A DNA stretch of 64,000 bases from Gammaproteobacteria bacterium (lineage in GTDB: Bacteria > Pseudomonadota > Gammaproteobacteria > JABCZS01), in assembly GCA_013289605.1 (NCBI GenBank), contig JABCZS010000009.1, positions 1-64,000 of the forward strand. Reading direction: 5' to 3'. A model generated the notes under the pieces. That model saw nothing but the letters and a program-made list of their open reading frames with translations, did no database searches and had not been told where the DNA came from. Positions 9,711-18,395 of this stretch are shown in pieces (the stretch's first letter is position 1; every line of letters begins with the position of its first letter). The translations under genes were made by a program, and so were the position numbers.

Positions 9711-10601
9711 CTATAAAGTAGGAAGACCCTGCTTAATGATCTGCGCCATGTCTTGCATCAGCGGTGTGCGGACATGGGTTTTGCGAAAGACTAGACCGAG
9801 TTGCCTGCCGGGGGCTTTGTTTTTAAAGGGGATATAACGAATATTAGGATGAACTTCACGGGTCGCCAATTCCGGCATTAGACTCGCGCCTAAGCCTTGT
9901 GCCACCATATGACGCAGGGTTTCAAGGCTAGTCGCTTTAAAATCACCCAGGGGTTGGCTAAGGTGCTGCTGGCAAAATTCTAAGGCCTGATCCCGTAAAC
10001 AATGGCCGTCTGTCAATAATAATAATTGTTCACCTACGATGTCCTTAGGGCTGATGTTTTTTTTCTTTGCTAAAGGGTGCGTGTGATGCACCGCAAAATA
10101 AAAGGGCTCCGTGAATAAAGGAATCACCTGTAGATTGTCTGCAGCTACGGGTAAAGCCAGAATCGCTAGATCTAAGGTTCCGGTTTGCAATTGTTCAAGT
10201 AACACGCTCGTGTGGGCTTCAGTCAACCACAATGAAAGTTTAGGCAGTTGTTTATGCAATGCGGATATGGCCTGGGGTAATAAATAAGGCCCTAGGGTGG
10301 GAATAATGCCTACGTGCAAATCCCCCGCAAGGGGATCTTGCACCGCTTTAGCGTAGGTTTTAATCGCTTCAATTTCGTGTAATACCTTTTGGGCTTGCGC
10401 AGCGATGACTTTGCCCTCAGGGGTTAAGCGCACATTTTTATTGTCACGCTCTATCAATATGACGCCTAAGCGATCCTCTAATTTCTTAATTTGCACACTC
10501 AGCGTCGGCTGGCTCACATGGCTTAGTTCAGCTGCTTTGCCAAAATGCAGGGTTTGCGCCAGCACCACAAAATAAGACAAGTCCCTAAGCTTCATAGTCA
10601 C
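9711..10601 (-). CDS. oxyR: OxyR-like LysR-family regulator
   Basis: OxyR senses peroxide by a disulfide and activates antioxidant genes. The 296-residue frame has the LysR helix-turn-helix near residues 18-40 (FGKAAELSHVSQPTLSVQIKKLE) and a C-terminal sensor domain. The decisive motif is DGHCLRDQALEFC, with cysteines at 201 and 210. These match Cys199 and Cys208 of E. coli OxyR in both spacing and context. It is divergent from an RND efflux operon and is followed by the toxin-antitoxin promoter. No katG, ahpC or similar gene is in the window. An ATG two codons downstream is an alternative start. Confidence 0.88.
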   Translation of the reverse strand: MTMKLRDLSYFVVLAQTLHFGKAAELSHVSQPTLSVQIKKLEDRLGVILIERDNKNVRLTPEGKVIAAQAQKVLHEIEAIKTYAKAVQDPLAGDLHVGIIPTLGPYLLPQAISALHKQLPKLSLWLTEAHTSVLLEQLQTGTLDLAILALPVAADNLQVIPLFTEPFYFAVHHTHPLAKKKNISPKDIVGEQLLLLTDGHCLRDQALEFCQQHLSQPLGDFKATSLETLRHMVAQGLGASLMPELATREVHPNIRYIPFKNKAPGRQLGLVFRKTHVRTPLMQDMAQIIKQGLPTL

Positions 10602-10700
10602 ACCCTATTAATTTTAAAAATATAATACATATTATAATAAAGCTCATTGCTTGTATAGTATCCATAACGGCCAGGTATACTAGACATATCAGAATAAAAC

Positions 10701-10782
10701 GCCCGTTGAATAGACTGGGGGATATTTTATGCGAATTGCGCCAGCCCTGAGCATAAAATATCCCCCAGTCTATTCAACGGGC
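10701..10782. repeat. Perfect 32-bp inverted-repeat hairpin element, copy 2
   Basis: Two perfectly complementary 32-bp arms (GCCCGTTGAATAGACTGGGG.. and its complement) flank an 18-base centre, GAATTGCGCCAGCCCTGA. The centre, with the adjoining arm ends, matches the centre of the element at 8858, although the arms share nothing with it. It lies in the 266-bp oxyR/efflux intergenic region, inside the likely leader of the efflux operon, where it would form a very stable RNA hairpin. TATACT at 10676-10681 is a possible -10 box for that operon, but no well-spaced -35 is seen. Confidence 0.85.
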
Positions 10783-10867
10783 TGCCTTTATACCGGTTGA
10801 CCAGCCATGTCCTGTAACCTAAATTTAGGAGTACACTATTTGATCACATGGAACGCAAAGGATTGCT

Positions 10868-12361
10868 GTGAAAAAACGAATCTTGTTCATGATCTTAAGT
10901 CTGAACTTATCAGGCTGCATGGTTGGCCCTGATTTTCACGCGCCAGAGCCACCGGATACACAGACCTACACTGAAGATCCGCTGCCAGAAAAAACCGCTG
11001 CCACACCACACCTGGTGGGCGGGCTTGCGCAAACATTTAAAATCGGGGGAGATATCCCCGAGCAATGGTGGGAGTTGTTTAAATCCCCAGAGTTAAATGA
11101 TCTCATAGAACAAGCGCTAGAAAATAATCCCGATTTAAATGCTGCACGTGCGACGCTCGTCCAAGCGCAATACAGCTTGCGGGCATTAGTGGGTTCAACG
11201 ATGTATCCTAGCGTAGGCCTTGAGTTAGATGCAGGACGCGAGCAATTATCTGCGTTGGACAGTTTAGAAGGAACGCCCGGTTCAGTACTCTCTGATTTCC
11301 CCAAGCAATTACTCAGTGTTTATAATGCCAATGTCAGTGTCGCCTATGTATTGGATGTATTTGGTGGCAATCGCCGCGCCATAGAAGCCATGCAGGCCAA
11401 TTTAGATTTTGAAGCGTATCAACTCCAAGCGACTTATTTAACGCTGACTACCAATATTGTGACGACGGCTATTTTAGAAGGATCACTGCGCGCGCAAATC
11501 CAAACCACCCAAAACTTAATCGCGCAACAAAACAAATTGTTGAACATTCTTGAGCAAAAATTTCAAGTGGGCGGCAGTTCCCGTTTTGATGTCTTGGCAC
11601 AAGAGACTTTAGTGGCGCAAACCATGGCAACCTTACCCCCCTTAGAAGAAGCCCTCGCTCAAACTCGCCATGCTTTAGCGGTTTTGGTCGGCGATTATCC
11701 TGGCGCACCATTGCCAAAAATTTATTTAGAGGCTTTGCATCTGCCAGAAGAATTACCCGTGAGTATCCCTTCAGATCTCATGGAGCAACGTCCAGATATT
11801 CAATCCGCTGAAGCGATGCTACAACAAGCCAGTGCAGAAATTGGTGTAGCCACAGCCAATTTATTACCGACCTTCCCTATCACCGCAAGTTATGGCGTTG
11901 ATTCCGATACGTTAACTGATTTTTTTAACACCAATAATATTTACTGGGATTGGCAAGCCTCGGTATTACAACCTATCTTTAATGGCGGGGCGTTGATTGC
12001 ACAGCGCGAAGCAGCACTGGCAGGTTTTGACATTGCTTTTGCAGAATATCAATCCACTGTGCTAGCCAGTCTACAAAATGTAGCGGATACCTTAAGTGCA
12101 TTAGAAAGTGATGCGCAGCTATTGCACGAAACAGCGCGCGCAGAAGCGGCTGCAAAAGCTGTTTTGGATATGACGCAGCAACAACATCAAACCGGCGCTG
12201 TGGATTATATCGATTTAATTTATGCTCAAACAGCCTATGAACAAACTTCTTTAGATCGCATTAATGCACAAGCAGCGCGTTATGCGGATACAGCGGCATT
12301 ATTTCAAGCTTTAGGCGGAGGATGGTGGAATGAACCTGATGAAGAACCAGATGAAGATTAA
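10868..12361 (+). CDS. RND efflux outer-membrane lipoprotein (OprM/NodT family)
   Basis: This is the outer-membrane channel of a tripartite efflux pump. The frame starts at a GTG with AAAGGA seven bases upstream. A short signal peptide ends in a lipobox, LSGC, with cysteine 17 the lipidated residue, followed by MVGPDFHAPE, typical of the NodT family. The 497 residues contain the two repeated coiled-coil halves: YSLRALVGSTMYPSVGLELD and IGVATANLLPTFPITASYG are equivalent positions. The family usually has 460-500 residues. The gene is first in the operon, before the adaptor and the pump; the adaptor gene starts inside its last 32 bases. Confidence 0.9.
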   Translation: MKKRILFMILSLNLSGCMVGPDFHAPEPPDTQTYTEDPLPEKTAATPHLVGGLAQTFKIGGDIPEQWWELFKSPELNDLIEQALENNPDLNAARATLVQAQYSLRALVGSTMYPSVGLELDAGREQLSALDSLEGTPGSVLSDFPKQLLSVYNANVSVAYVLDVFGGNRRAIEAMQANLDFEAYQLQATYLTLTTNIVTTAILEGSLRAQIQTTQNLIAQQNKLLNILEQKFQVGGSSRFDVLAQETLVAQTMATLPPLEEALAQTRHALAVLVGDYPGAPLPKIYLEALHLPEELPVSIPSDLMEQRPDIQSAEAMLQQASAEIGVATANLLPTFPITASYGVDSDTLTDFFNTNNIYWDWQASVLQPIFNGGALIAQREAALAGFDIAFAEYQSTVLASLQNVADTLSALESDAQLLHETARAEAAAKAVLDMTQQQHQTGAVDYIDLIYAQTAYEQTSLDRINAQAARYADTAALFQALGGGWWNEPDEEPDED

Positions 12362-13577
12362 ACTAACAGAAAAAATTAAACATAATAACGCCATGACCAA
12401 TATGCTTATCGCACTTAGCGTGTTATTTGGTGTGGTGTTGTGTTATCACTTGATACACGGTTTTATCGCAGACCAGGCGTTAGAAAGAAAAGCCAATGAC
12501 CCTATCACGGTTTCTACTATCAAAGTAGAATACCAAGATTGGCAGTCTCGTTTATCTGGTGTGGGTAATCTATTTCCTGTTGACGGGATTGAAGTGACCA
12601 CACTGGTCGATGGCGTCATTCGTGAAATCAAAGTCAAGTCAGGGCAACACGTCAAAAAAGGCGATACCTTAATACAACTTAATGCTGAAGAAGATATTGC
12701 TGAGCTCGAATCCTTAAAAGCGCAAGCAGAGTTGGCACGTCTTATTTATGAACGCGGCAAAGCTCAATTTGCCTTTAAAGCGATCAGTGAAGAAACCTTA
12801 GAAATGGACAAATACACCTACCTCATGCAACAAGCTCTGGTAGACCAACAACAGGCCTTGGTTGAGCTCAAAACCATAAGCGCCGCGTTTGATGGTCAAG
12901 TGGGGATAGTGAAATTAAGTCCAGGACAACTGATTGCCGAAGGAGATCCCATCGTCAGCTTGCAAAGAATAGATGATCTATCGGTATATTTTTATTTACC
13001 CGAACAATATTTACCCAAAGTAAAAGTCGGGCAAGATGTCAACATTACTTCTGACACTTATCCCGGCAAAACTTTCTCTGGAAAAGTACGGGCGATTGAT
13101 CTCTTAGTGGACAGCAATACCCATAATATTCAAGTGGAAAGTTCAATTAAAAATGAGCGATTCGAATTATTACCCGGCATGTATGCGCAAATGGAAGTGA
13201 TCACCGGTCCGCCTGAAAAGCGCTTAACTATTCCTCAAGCCGCCATCAGTTACAACCCTTATGGTAATTACGTTTATATCGTATTACAAGATGGTCAAGT
13301 AGATGAGGCGGATAAAGATGAAGGTGAATCGGGACAAATAAAACCACCCAAACACAACTCTAAACACAAAAAGGGCTTACACGTTAAACAACGCTTAGTG
13401 ACCTTAGGTGAGACTCGCGGCGATCAAGTCGTAATCTTAAAAGGTTTAAAAGAAGGTGATGAAATCGTCAGTGCCGGTCAATTAAAATTAAGAAATCATG
13501 CATCGATACTCATCAACAATAACATCCAACCCAGTAATGATGCCCATCCCATGGTGGAAAATGAAACTAATACATAG
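12330..13577 (+). CDS. RND efflux periplasmic adaptor (membrane fusion protein)
   Basis: The adaptor links the inner-membrane pump to the outer-membrane channel. The protein has one N-terminal membrane anchor (about residues 23-45), then a lipoyl/barrel-sandwich domain (VDGVIREIKVKSGQHVKKGDTLIQL) interrupted by an alpha-helical hairpin. The second half-motif is FDGQVGIVKLSPGQLIAEGDPIV, followed by beta-barrel and membrane-proximal domains. Near the C-terminus, around 330-355, is an unusual charged insert rich in Asp, Glu, Lys and His. GGAGGA lies seven bases before the ATG at 12330, supporting this start despite the 32-base overlap with the upstream gene. It is 415 residues, normal for the family. 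Confidence 0.92.
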   Translation: MNLMKNQMKIKLTEKIKHNNAMTNMLIALSVLFGVVLCYHLIHGFIADQALERKANDPITVSTIKVEYQDWQSRLSGVGNLFPVDGIEVTTLVDGVIREIKVKSGQHVKKGDTLIQLNAEEDIAELESLKAQAELARLIYERGKAQFAFKAISEETLEMDKYTYLMQQALVDQQQALVELKTISAAFDGQVGIVKLSPGQLIAEGDPIVSLQRIDDLSVYFYLPEQYLPKVKVGQDVNITSDTYPGKTFSGKVRAIDLLVDSNTHNIQVESSIKNERFELLPGMYAQMEVITGPPEKRLTIPQAAISYNPYGNYVYIVLQDGQVDEADKDEGESGQIKPPKHNSKHKKGLHVKQRLVTLGETRGDQVVILKGLKEGDEIVSAGQLKLRNHASILINNNIQPSNDAHPMVENETNT

Positions 13578-13586
13578 GGAATTCGC

Positions 13587-16500
13587 ATGAAGTTTTTTAC
13601 TGACATATTTGTAGAACGGCCGGTGTTGGCAAGCGTGGTGAGCTTGCTCATTTTAGTGGTCGGGCTACGGTCGATATTCGTATTGAGCGTCAGAGAATTT
13701 CCTTTTACAGAAAATGGCATTATTACCATTGAAACCCCTTATATTGGTGCGAATCCAGAAGTAGTAGAAAGTTTCATCACCACCACCATAGAAGACGCAG
13801 CGGCCTTATCCAATGGTATTGAATACATGACTTCATCCAGTGGCCAAGGCATGAGTACCATTTCTGTTTTTCTTCGTCTGAACTATGATACCGATAAGGC
13901 ACTTACTGAAATTAGTGCTAATGTGAGCTCAGTCGTTGATCAACTGCCACCCGGATCACAATTGCCAGAACTTTCTATTGATGTGGGCGAAGCCACTGAT
14001 TTGATGTATATTGGATTTTATAGTGATGAATTATCTCAAGGTGAAGTCACGGATTATATTTATCGCATTGCCCAACCTGCTATAAGAGCCGTCAATCAAG
14101 TATTAGATGCAGAATTACTCGGCTATCGCCGCTTTGCATTAAGAGCCTGGTTAGATCCAGGTAAATTAGCCGCTTATAATTTAACCCCCAACGATATATT
14201 TAATGCTTTAGATAGCAATGATGTGCTCACGGCTGCGGGACGCTCCGATGGGCAAATGGTGGCGGTCAATCTTTTTGCCAATACGAATTTAACTTCTCTT
14301 AAGGAGTTTGAGGAGTTAATCATTAGCTATGTCGATGGGGCACTGATCCGATTAGGCGATGTGGCCACGATTAGTTTGGGTGCCGAAAATTATGATTCTA
14401 ATGTCAGCTTTGATGATAAAACTGCGGTATTTGTTGGCGTACAAGTGGTTCCTGATGGCAATGTGTTGGCCGTCATTGATCAAGTAAGAGAAGTGATCGA
14501 TGAAATGCAAGATAATCTGCCCCCCGGAATAAAAGCAGAAATTGTTTACGATGCCACCCAATATATTCATGCCTCGATTGCAGAAGTGGTTAAATCACTC
14601 ATAGAAGCCACCATCATTGTTATTTTAGTGGTATTTGCTTTTTTAGGCAGCCTGCGCAGTGCTATCATCCCTATCATAGCCATTCCCTTATCACTGATTG
14701 GTACTTTTTTTATGATGTATCATCTCGGCTATACCATTAATTTACTCACCTTATTATCTTTAGTGTTAGCCATAGGCCTCGTCGTGGATGATGCCATTAT
14801 TATTGTAGAGAATATTGACCGGCATATCCGCGCCGGTTTAACTCCTTTTAAAGCGGCCATTATGGGGGCCCGTGAATTGGCGAATCCCATCATTGCCATC
14901 ACGATAGTATTAATTGCCGTTTATTTGCCCATAGGTTTTGTCGGAGGTCTCACCGGTATATTGTTTACTGAATTTGTATTTACCTTGGCAGGTGCTGTCG
15001 CCATCTCTGCGATTATTGCCTTGACACTCTCACCGATGATGTGCTCAAAAATTTTGCCGGCCGCCCAAGCAAACAAAAATAAATTTGAAATTTATGTAGA
15101 TACCCGCTTTGACAAACTCCATAACCATTATAAAAATCTATTAACCCGATCATTTGATCATTTAAATGTCACCGCGGTATTTGCAGTGATTATTTTCATC
15201 AGTATTGCACTGCTGTATAAAACAACCAAAACGGAATTAGCTCCTGATGAAGATCAAGGTTTACTCTTGACTAGTCTAACCGCATCACCTAATGCGAGTG
15301 TTCACCAAGTGTCGCTTTACTCAAAAGATTTTTATCAAAGAATGAAACCCTTTGAAGAAGTCGAGCATATCTTTCAACTCGATGGCATTACTAATGCCAA
15401 TGGTTCAATAAGCACCTTGAACACATCCATCGATGGCATAGTCTTAAAGCCTTGGGATGAACGTGAGCGAACTATGAGTGAAATCATGCCCTTGATGGAA
15501 GAGCAAGTGGACCAAGTAGCCGGGGCTAAAATTGCCTTGTATCAACCTTCCCCTTTGCCTGGGGCGGTGGGCTTACCTATCCAATTTGCAATTGTCACCA
15601 CACAACCTTATAAAGAATTATATGAAATATCCAACGAATTTTTTGAAAAAGCCCGCAAAACTGGTTTATTTTCCTATCTTGATAATGATCTCAAACTCGA
15701 CATGCTACAAGCCAATATTATCGTTGATCGTTATAAAGCCGCGGTATTGGGTATCGGTATGGATGATATCAGCGATATGTTATCTGCCGCTTTAAGCCAA
15801 AATTATGTGAATTTTTTCAATCTCGATGGCAGAGCCTATCAAGTCATTCCGCAAGTCACACGTCAAGATCGCTTAAATTATGATCAAGTATTAGATTATT
15901 ATATTACGACCGAAACGGGGCAAACAGTGCCCTTAGCCACGATAGCTTCCATTGAAACTGAAGTGGTCCCAGAATCGTTGAATCACTTTCATGAACAACA
16001 CTCCGCCACGATTTCCGGTGTATTAAATAGCGGTGTTACGATGGGAGAAGCGATTGATGAATTAGAAAATATCGCTGATGAACTTTTACCTGCGGGGTAT
16101 GCGCATGAGTATGGAGGGGAATCACGTTATTACCAACAAAGTAGTGCAACCCTACCCCTGACTTTTGGGTTTTCGATGATCATTATTTATCTCTCGTTAG
16201 CTGCATTATTTGAGAGTTTTAGAGATCCTTTAATTATTTTAATTAGTGTGCCCATGTCTATTTTCGGTGCTTTACTCTTTCTTAATTTAGGTGTGGGCGG
16301 TGCCAGCTTAAATATTTATACCCAAGTGGGATTAGTCACGCTCATTGGCCTTATTAGTAAGCATGGTATTTTAATTGTCCAGTTTGCTAATACATTACAA
16401 ATTGAAGGCAAGGATAAAAAAGAAGCCATCATGATGGCCGCATGCATTCGGCTACGCCCTATCTTAATGACCACTGGCGCAATGGTGTTAGGCGTTATTC

Positions 16501-16667
16501 CTTTGCTTATCGCGCAGGGTCCAGGCGCAGAATCTCGCTTTAATATTGGCTTAGTTGTTGCCTCGGGTATTTCTATCGGGACATTATTTACCTTATTTGT
16601 TTTGCCTGCGATGTATTTGTTTTTAGCAAAAACACATACGAAACAAGAAGAGGCCATCACGGCTTGA
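13587..16667 (+). CDS. RND efflux pump, HAE1 (AcrB/MexF-like) family
   Basis: This is the inner-membrane proton-driven pump of the tripartite exporter. At 1026 residues it has the family size, with 12 membrane segments and two large periplasmic loops. The N-terminus FTDIFVERPVLASVVSLLI is typical. The proton-relay pair is seen in LAIGLVVDDAIIIVENIDRH in TM4, and the second-half block GLVTLIGLISKHGILIVQFAN is present. The substrate cannot be predicted. The order channel-adaptor-pump and the lack of a TetR or MarR gene are notable; the divergent oxyR is the only regulator nearby, and a link is only inferred. Confidence 0.95.
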   Translation: MKFFTDIFVERPVLASVVSLLILVVGLRSIFVLSVREFPFTENGIITIETPYIGANPEVVESFITTTIEDAAALSNGIEYMTSSSGQGMSTISVFLRLNYDTDKALTEISANVSSVVDQLPPGSQLPELSIDVGEATDLMYIGFYSDELSQGEVTDYIYRIAQPAIRAVNQVLDAELLGYRRFALRAWLDPGKLAAYNLTPNDIFNALDSNDVLTAAGRSDGQMVAVNLFANTNLTSLKEFEELIISYVDGALIRLGDVATISLGAENYDSNVSFDDKTAVFVGVQVVPDGNVLAVIDQVREVIDEMQDNLPPGIKAEIVYDATQYIHASIAEVVKSLIEATIIVILVVFAFLGSLRSAIIPIIAIPLSLIGTFFMMYHLGYTINLLTLLSLVLAIGLVVDDAIIIVENIDRHIRAGLTPFKAAIMGARELANPIIAITIVLIAVYLPIGFVGGLTGILFTEFVFTLAGAVAISAIIALTLSPMMCSKILPAAQANKNKFEIYVDTRFDKLHNHYKNLLTRSFDHLNVTAVFAVIIFISIALLYKTTKTELAPDEDQGLLLTSLTASPNASVHQVSLYSKDFYQRMKPFEEVEHIFQLDGITNANGSISTLNTSIDGIVLKPWDERERTMSEIMPLMEEQVDQVAGAKIALYQPSPLPGAVGLPIQFAIVTTQPYKELYEISNEFFEKARKTGLFSYLDNDLKLDMLQANIIVDRYKAAVLGIGMDDISDMLSAALSQNYVNFFNLDGRAYQVIPQVTRQDRLNYDQVLDYYITTETGQTVPLATIASIETEVVPESLNHFHEQHSATISGVLNSGVTMGEAIDELENIADELLPAGYAHEYGGESRYYQQSSATLPLTFGFSMIIIYLSLAALFESFRDPLIILISVPMSIFGALLFLNLGVGGASLNIYTQVGLVTLIGLISKHGILIVQFANTLQIEGKDKKEAIMMAACIRLRPILMTTGAMVLGVIPLLIAQGPGAESRFNIGLVVASGISIGTLFTLFVLPAMYLFLAKTHTKQEEAITA

Positions 16668-16668
16668 T

Positions 16669-16723
16669 CTAAAGCGCGCAGCTTTAGTCTACACTGTAGA
16701 GAAAAACAAGACTTACGAAAAAT
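16669..16723 (+). other. Hairpins and a hairpin-element arm tip between the pump and mscS-like genes
   Basis: CTAAAGC/GCTTTAG forms a stem right after the pump stop codon, and TCTACA/TGTAGA a second small one. Then AGACTTACGAAAAAT (16709-16723) matches the tip of the long hairpin element at 8858 (13 identical bases in ACTTACGAAAAAT). It looks like a leftover single arm end. No T-run follows, so termination here is uncertain. Confidence 0.45.
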
Positions 16724-16735
16724 TAAGGTTAAATC

Positions 16736-17563
16736 ATGCGTCAATATTTCGAATGGGGCCAGAGTATTGTTGAAAGTTACAAACAATTGGGAAGTACCCT
16801 GCACGACTACTTGCCTAACTTAATTGGCGCCCTGGCTTTTTTATTTATGGGTTGGGTATGTGCCATCGTAGTACGTTTTCTTATCCTTAAGCTCGCGCAT
16901 GGTTTTGATAAATTACTCATGGGCATAGGCAAACAACTGGGGCTTGCAGAAATCAAGCCGCACCATTCTATTGCACGCATTACCGCCAACACCGTCTACT
17001 GGATCATCTTATTATTTTTCCTCGGCACCATACTGCGCGGCTTAGGTTGGCCGGGATTATTGCTCCTCATCCATGACTATTTGCCCCGGTTACTCGGTAG
17101 CGTCGTTATTTTATTGTCTGCGTATTTGGTCAGTTATTTTATCTGCTCTGCCATAGAAAATTACCCCGGTATTAAAGAAAAAAAATACAGCCGCACCTTA
17201 GCTAAAACCACGCAATTTATTATCATTAGTTTTTCGGTGTTGATGGCCCTTGAATATTTAGGCTTGGATATGATGCTGTTTAAAACATTATTTCTGCTGA
17301 TCATTAGTTTTGTATTATTGGGCGCAGCCCTTGCTTTTGGGATAGGCGCACGACATGCGATCAGTCATCTACTCGCGATGCGCAATGTCAAACGTTTTTA
17401 TAAAGTCGGCCAATTTGTCAAAGTAGATGATACGCAAGGACAGATCATCGATATACAAAGTCATGTGATTGTTCTGCAAACTGCGCAGGGCAAGGCCATC
17501 GTGCCTGGCGATATTTTTTATGACAAAATTACTCTTTTATTAGATTCTATTCAACATGAATAA
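16736..17563 (+). CDS. MscS-like mechanosensitive channel family protein
   Basis: The 275-residue protein has about five hydrophobic segments (about 25-47, 70-92, 105-132, 158-178 and 182-206). The last runs into AALAFGIGARHAISHLLAMRNVKRFYKVGQFVKVDD. That resembles the pore helix and the start of the beta domain of MscS-type channels, with the small-residue-rich helix and the following G-Q-x-x-D. It is shorter than typical MscS after the beta domain, as in the conserved-TM-helix subgroup. Its stop codon overlaps the next gene by 8 bases, and that gene and the one after encode MgtE-type proteins, so a role in ion homeostasis is likely. Whether it gates under tension is not shown. Confidence 0.7.
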   Translation: MRQYFEWGQSIVESYKQLGSTLHDYLPNLIGALAFLFMGWVCAIVVRFLILKLAHGFDKLLMGIGKQLGLAEIKPHHSIARITANTVYWIILLFFLGTILRGLGWPGLLLLIHDYLPRLLGSVVILLSAYLVSYFICSAIENYPGIKEKKYSRTLAKTTQFIIISFSVLMALEYLGLDMMLFKTLFLLIISFVLLGAALAFGIGARHAISHLLAMRNVKRFYKVGQFVKVDDTQGQIIDIQSHVIVLQTAQGKAIVPGDIFYDKITLLLDSIQHE

Positions 17564-18395
17564 TGTGATCCTGGGACAATTTTTGGAACGGTATCCGGAA
17601 GAGTGCGCACGTGAAGTCGAACAATTTTCCTTGGAAAATATTTTATGTTTTCTAGATTCATTGACTATCACCCAAGCCTCACTGCTTTTAAATCATGTGT
17701 TGCCTTCGATTACGGCCGCTTATCTGCAGCACGCATTACTTTCGCGCAGTGTTGAACTCGTGAATAATCTTAGTTTATTTACGCTGCAAAGAGTCATGCC
17801 GCATGTGAATAAATCTTTACGTGAGACACTCATCCTCACTTTAGCTAAAAATCAACAAGTGGCACTTAAAGAAGGGTTGAGTTTTTCCATGCAAACGGTA
17901 GGTGCGTTTATGAATACGCATGTTTTATTTTTACCGCATACTTATCACATTAAACAAGCACTGACTTTAATTCAACAATTTCCAGAGGAAATCACGCCGC
18001 TTTTATTTTGCATTGATCATGAAGGTAAACTACAAGGCATGGTGAGTGTGCAAGCGTTAATCTGTACGCCCCACATGAACACCTTACATCATATTATGCA
18101 AGCATGTCCTTTAGTGTTACCCGCAAGTACTGTGTTACGTTCAATACTCACACACAGCGTATGGACGCACGCCAGTATTCTACCTATTGTGGATGAACAT
18201 AATGTGCTCTTGGGTGCTTTAGAATTTGAAAAAATTATTCCTCATTTGCAAGATTTTTTATTTCATCAACGTGATGACAGTTTAATTGAATCGCTGTCGC
18301 ATATTTTATTTATGTTTTCACATACTACAGAAGATATCCTCAATGCAATCAATAATTATCTCCCAGGATCATCCCCTAAGGATAAAAACAAATGA
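17556..18395 (+). CDS. Soluble MgtE-N/CBS-like protein without a membrane domain
   Basis: The 279-residue protein resembles the cytosolic part of MgtE: an N-terminal helical superhelix (about 1-125) with repeats like LSLFTLQRVMPHVNKSLRETL. A pair of CBS-like segments follows (LLFCIDHEGKLQGMVSVQAL at about 150 and ASILPIVDEHNVLLGALEF at about 205). No transmembrane segment follows; the protein ends in a Lys-rich tail. It overlaps its upstream neighbour by 8 bases and the downstream mgtE by 4. In MgtE this region senses Mg2+ and closes the channel, so a separate regulatory subunit for the full MgtE next door is an attractive inference. A truncated duplicate on its way to loss is the alternative, but the frame is intact. 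Confidence 0.75.
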   Translation: MNNVILGQFLERYPEECAREVEQFSLENILCFLDSLTITQASLLLNHVLPSITAAYLQHALLSRSVELVNNLSLFTLQRVMPHVNKSLRETLILTLAKNQQVALKEGLSFSMQTVGAFMNTHVLFLPHTYHIKQALTLIQQFPEEITPLLFCIDHEGKLQGMVSVQALICTPHMNTLHHIMQACPLVLPASTVLRSILTHSVWTHASILPIVDEHNVLLGALEFEKIIPHLQDFLFHQRDDSLIESLSHILFMFSHTTEDILNAINNYLPGSSPKDKNK

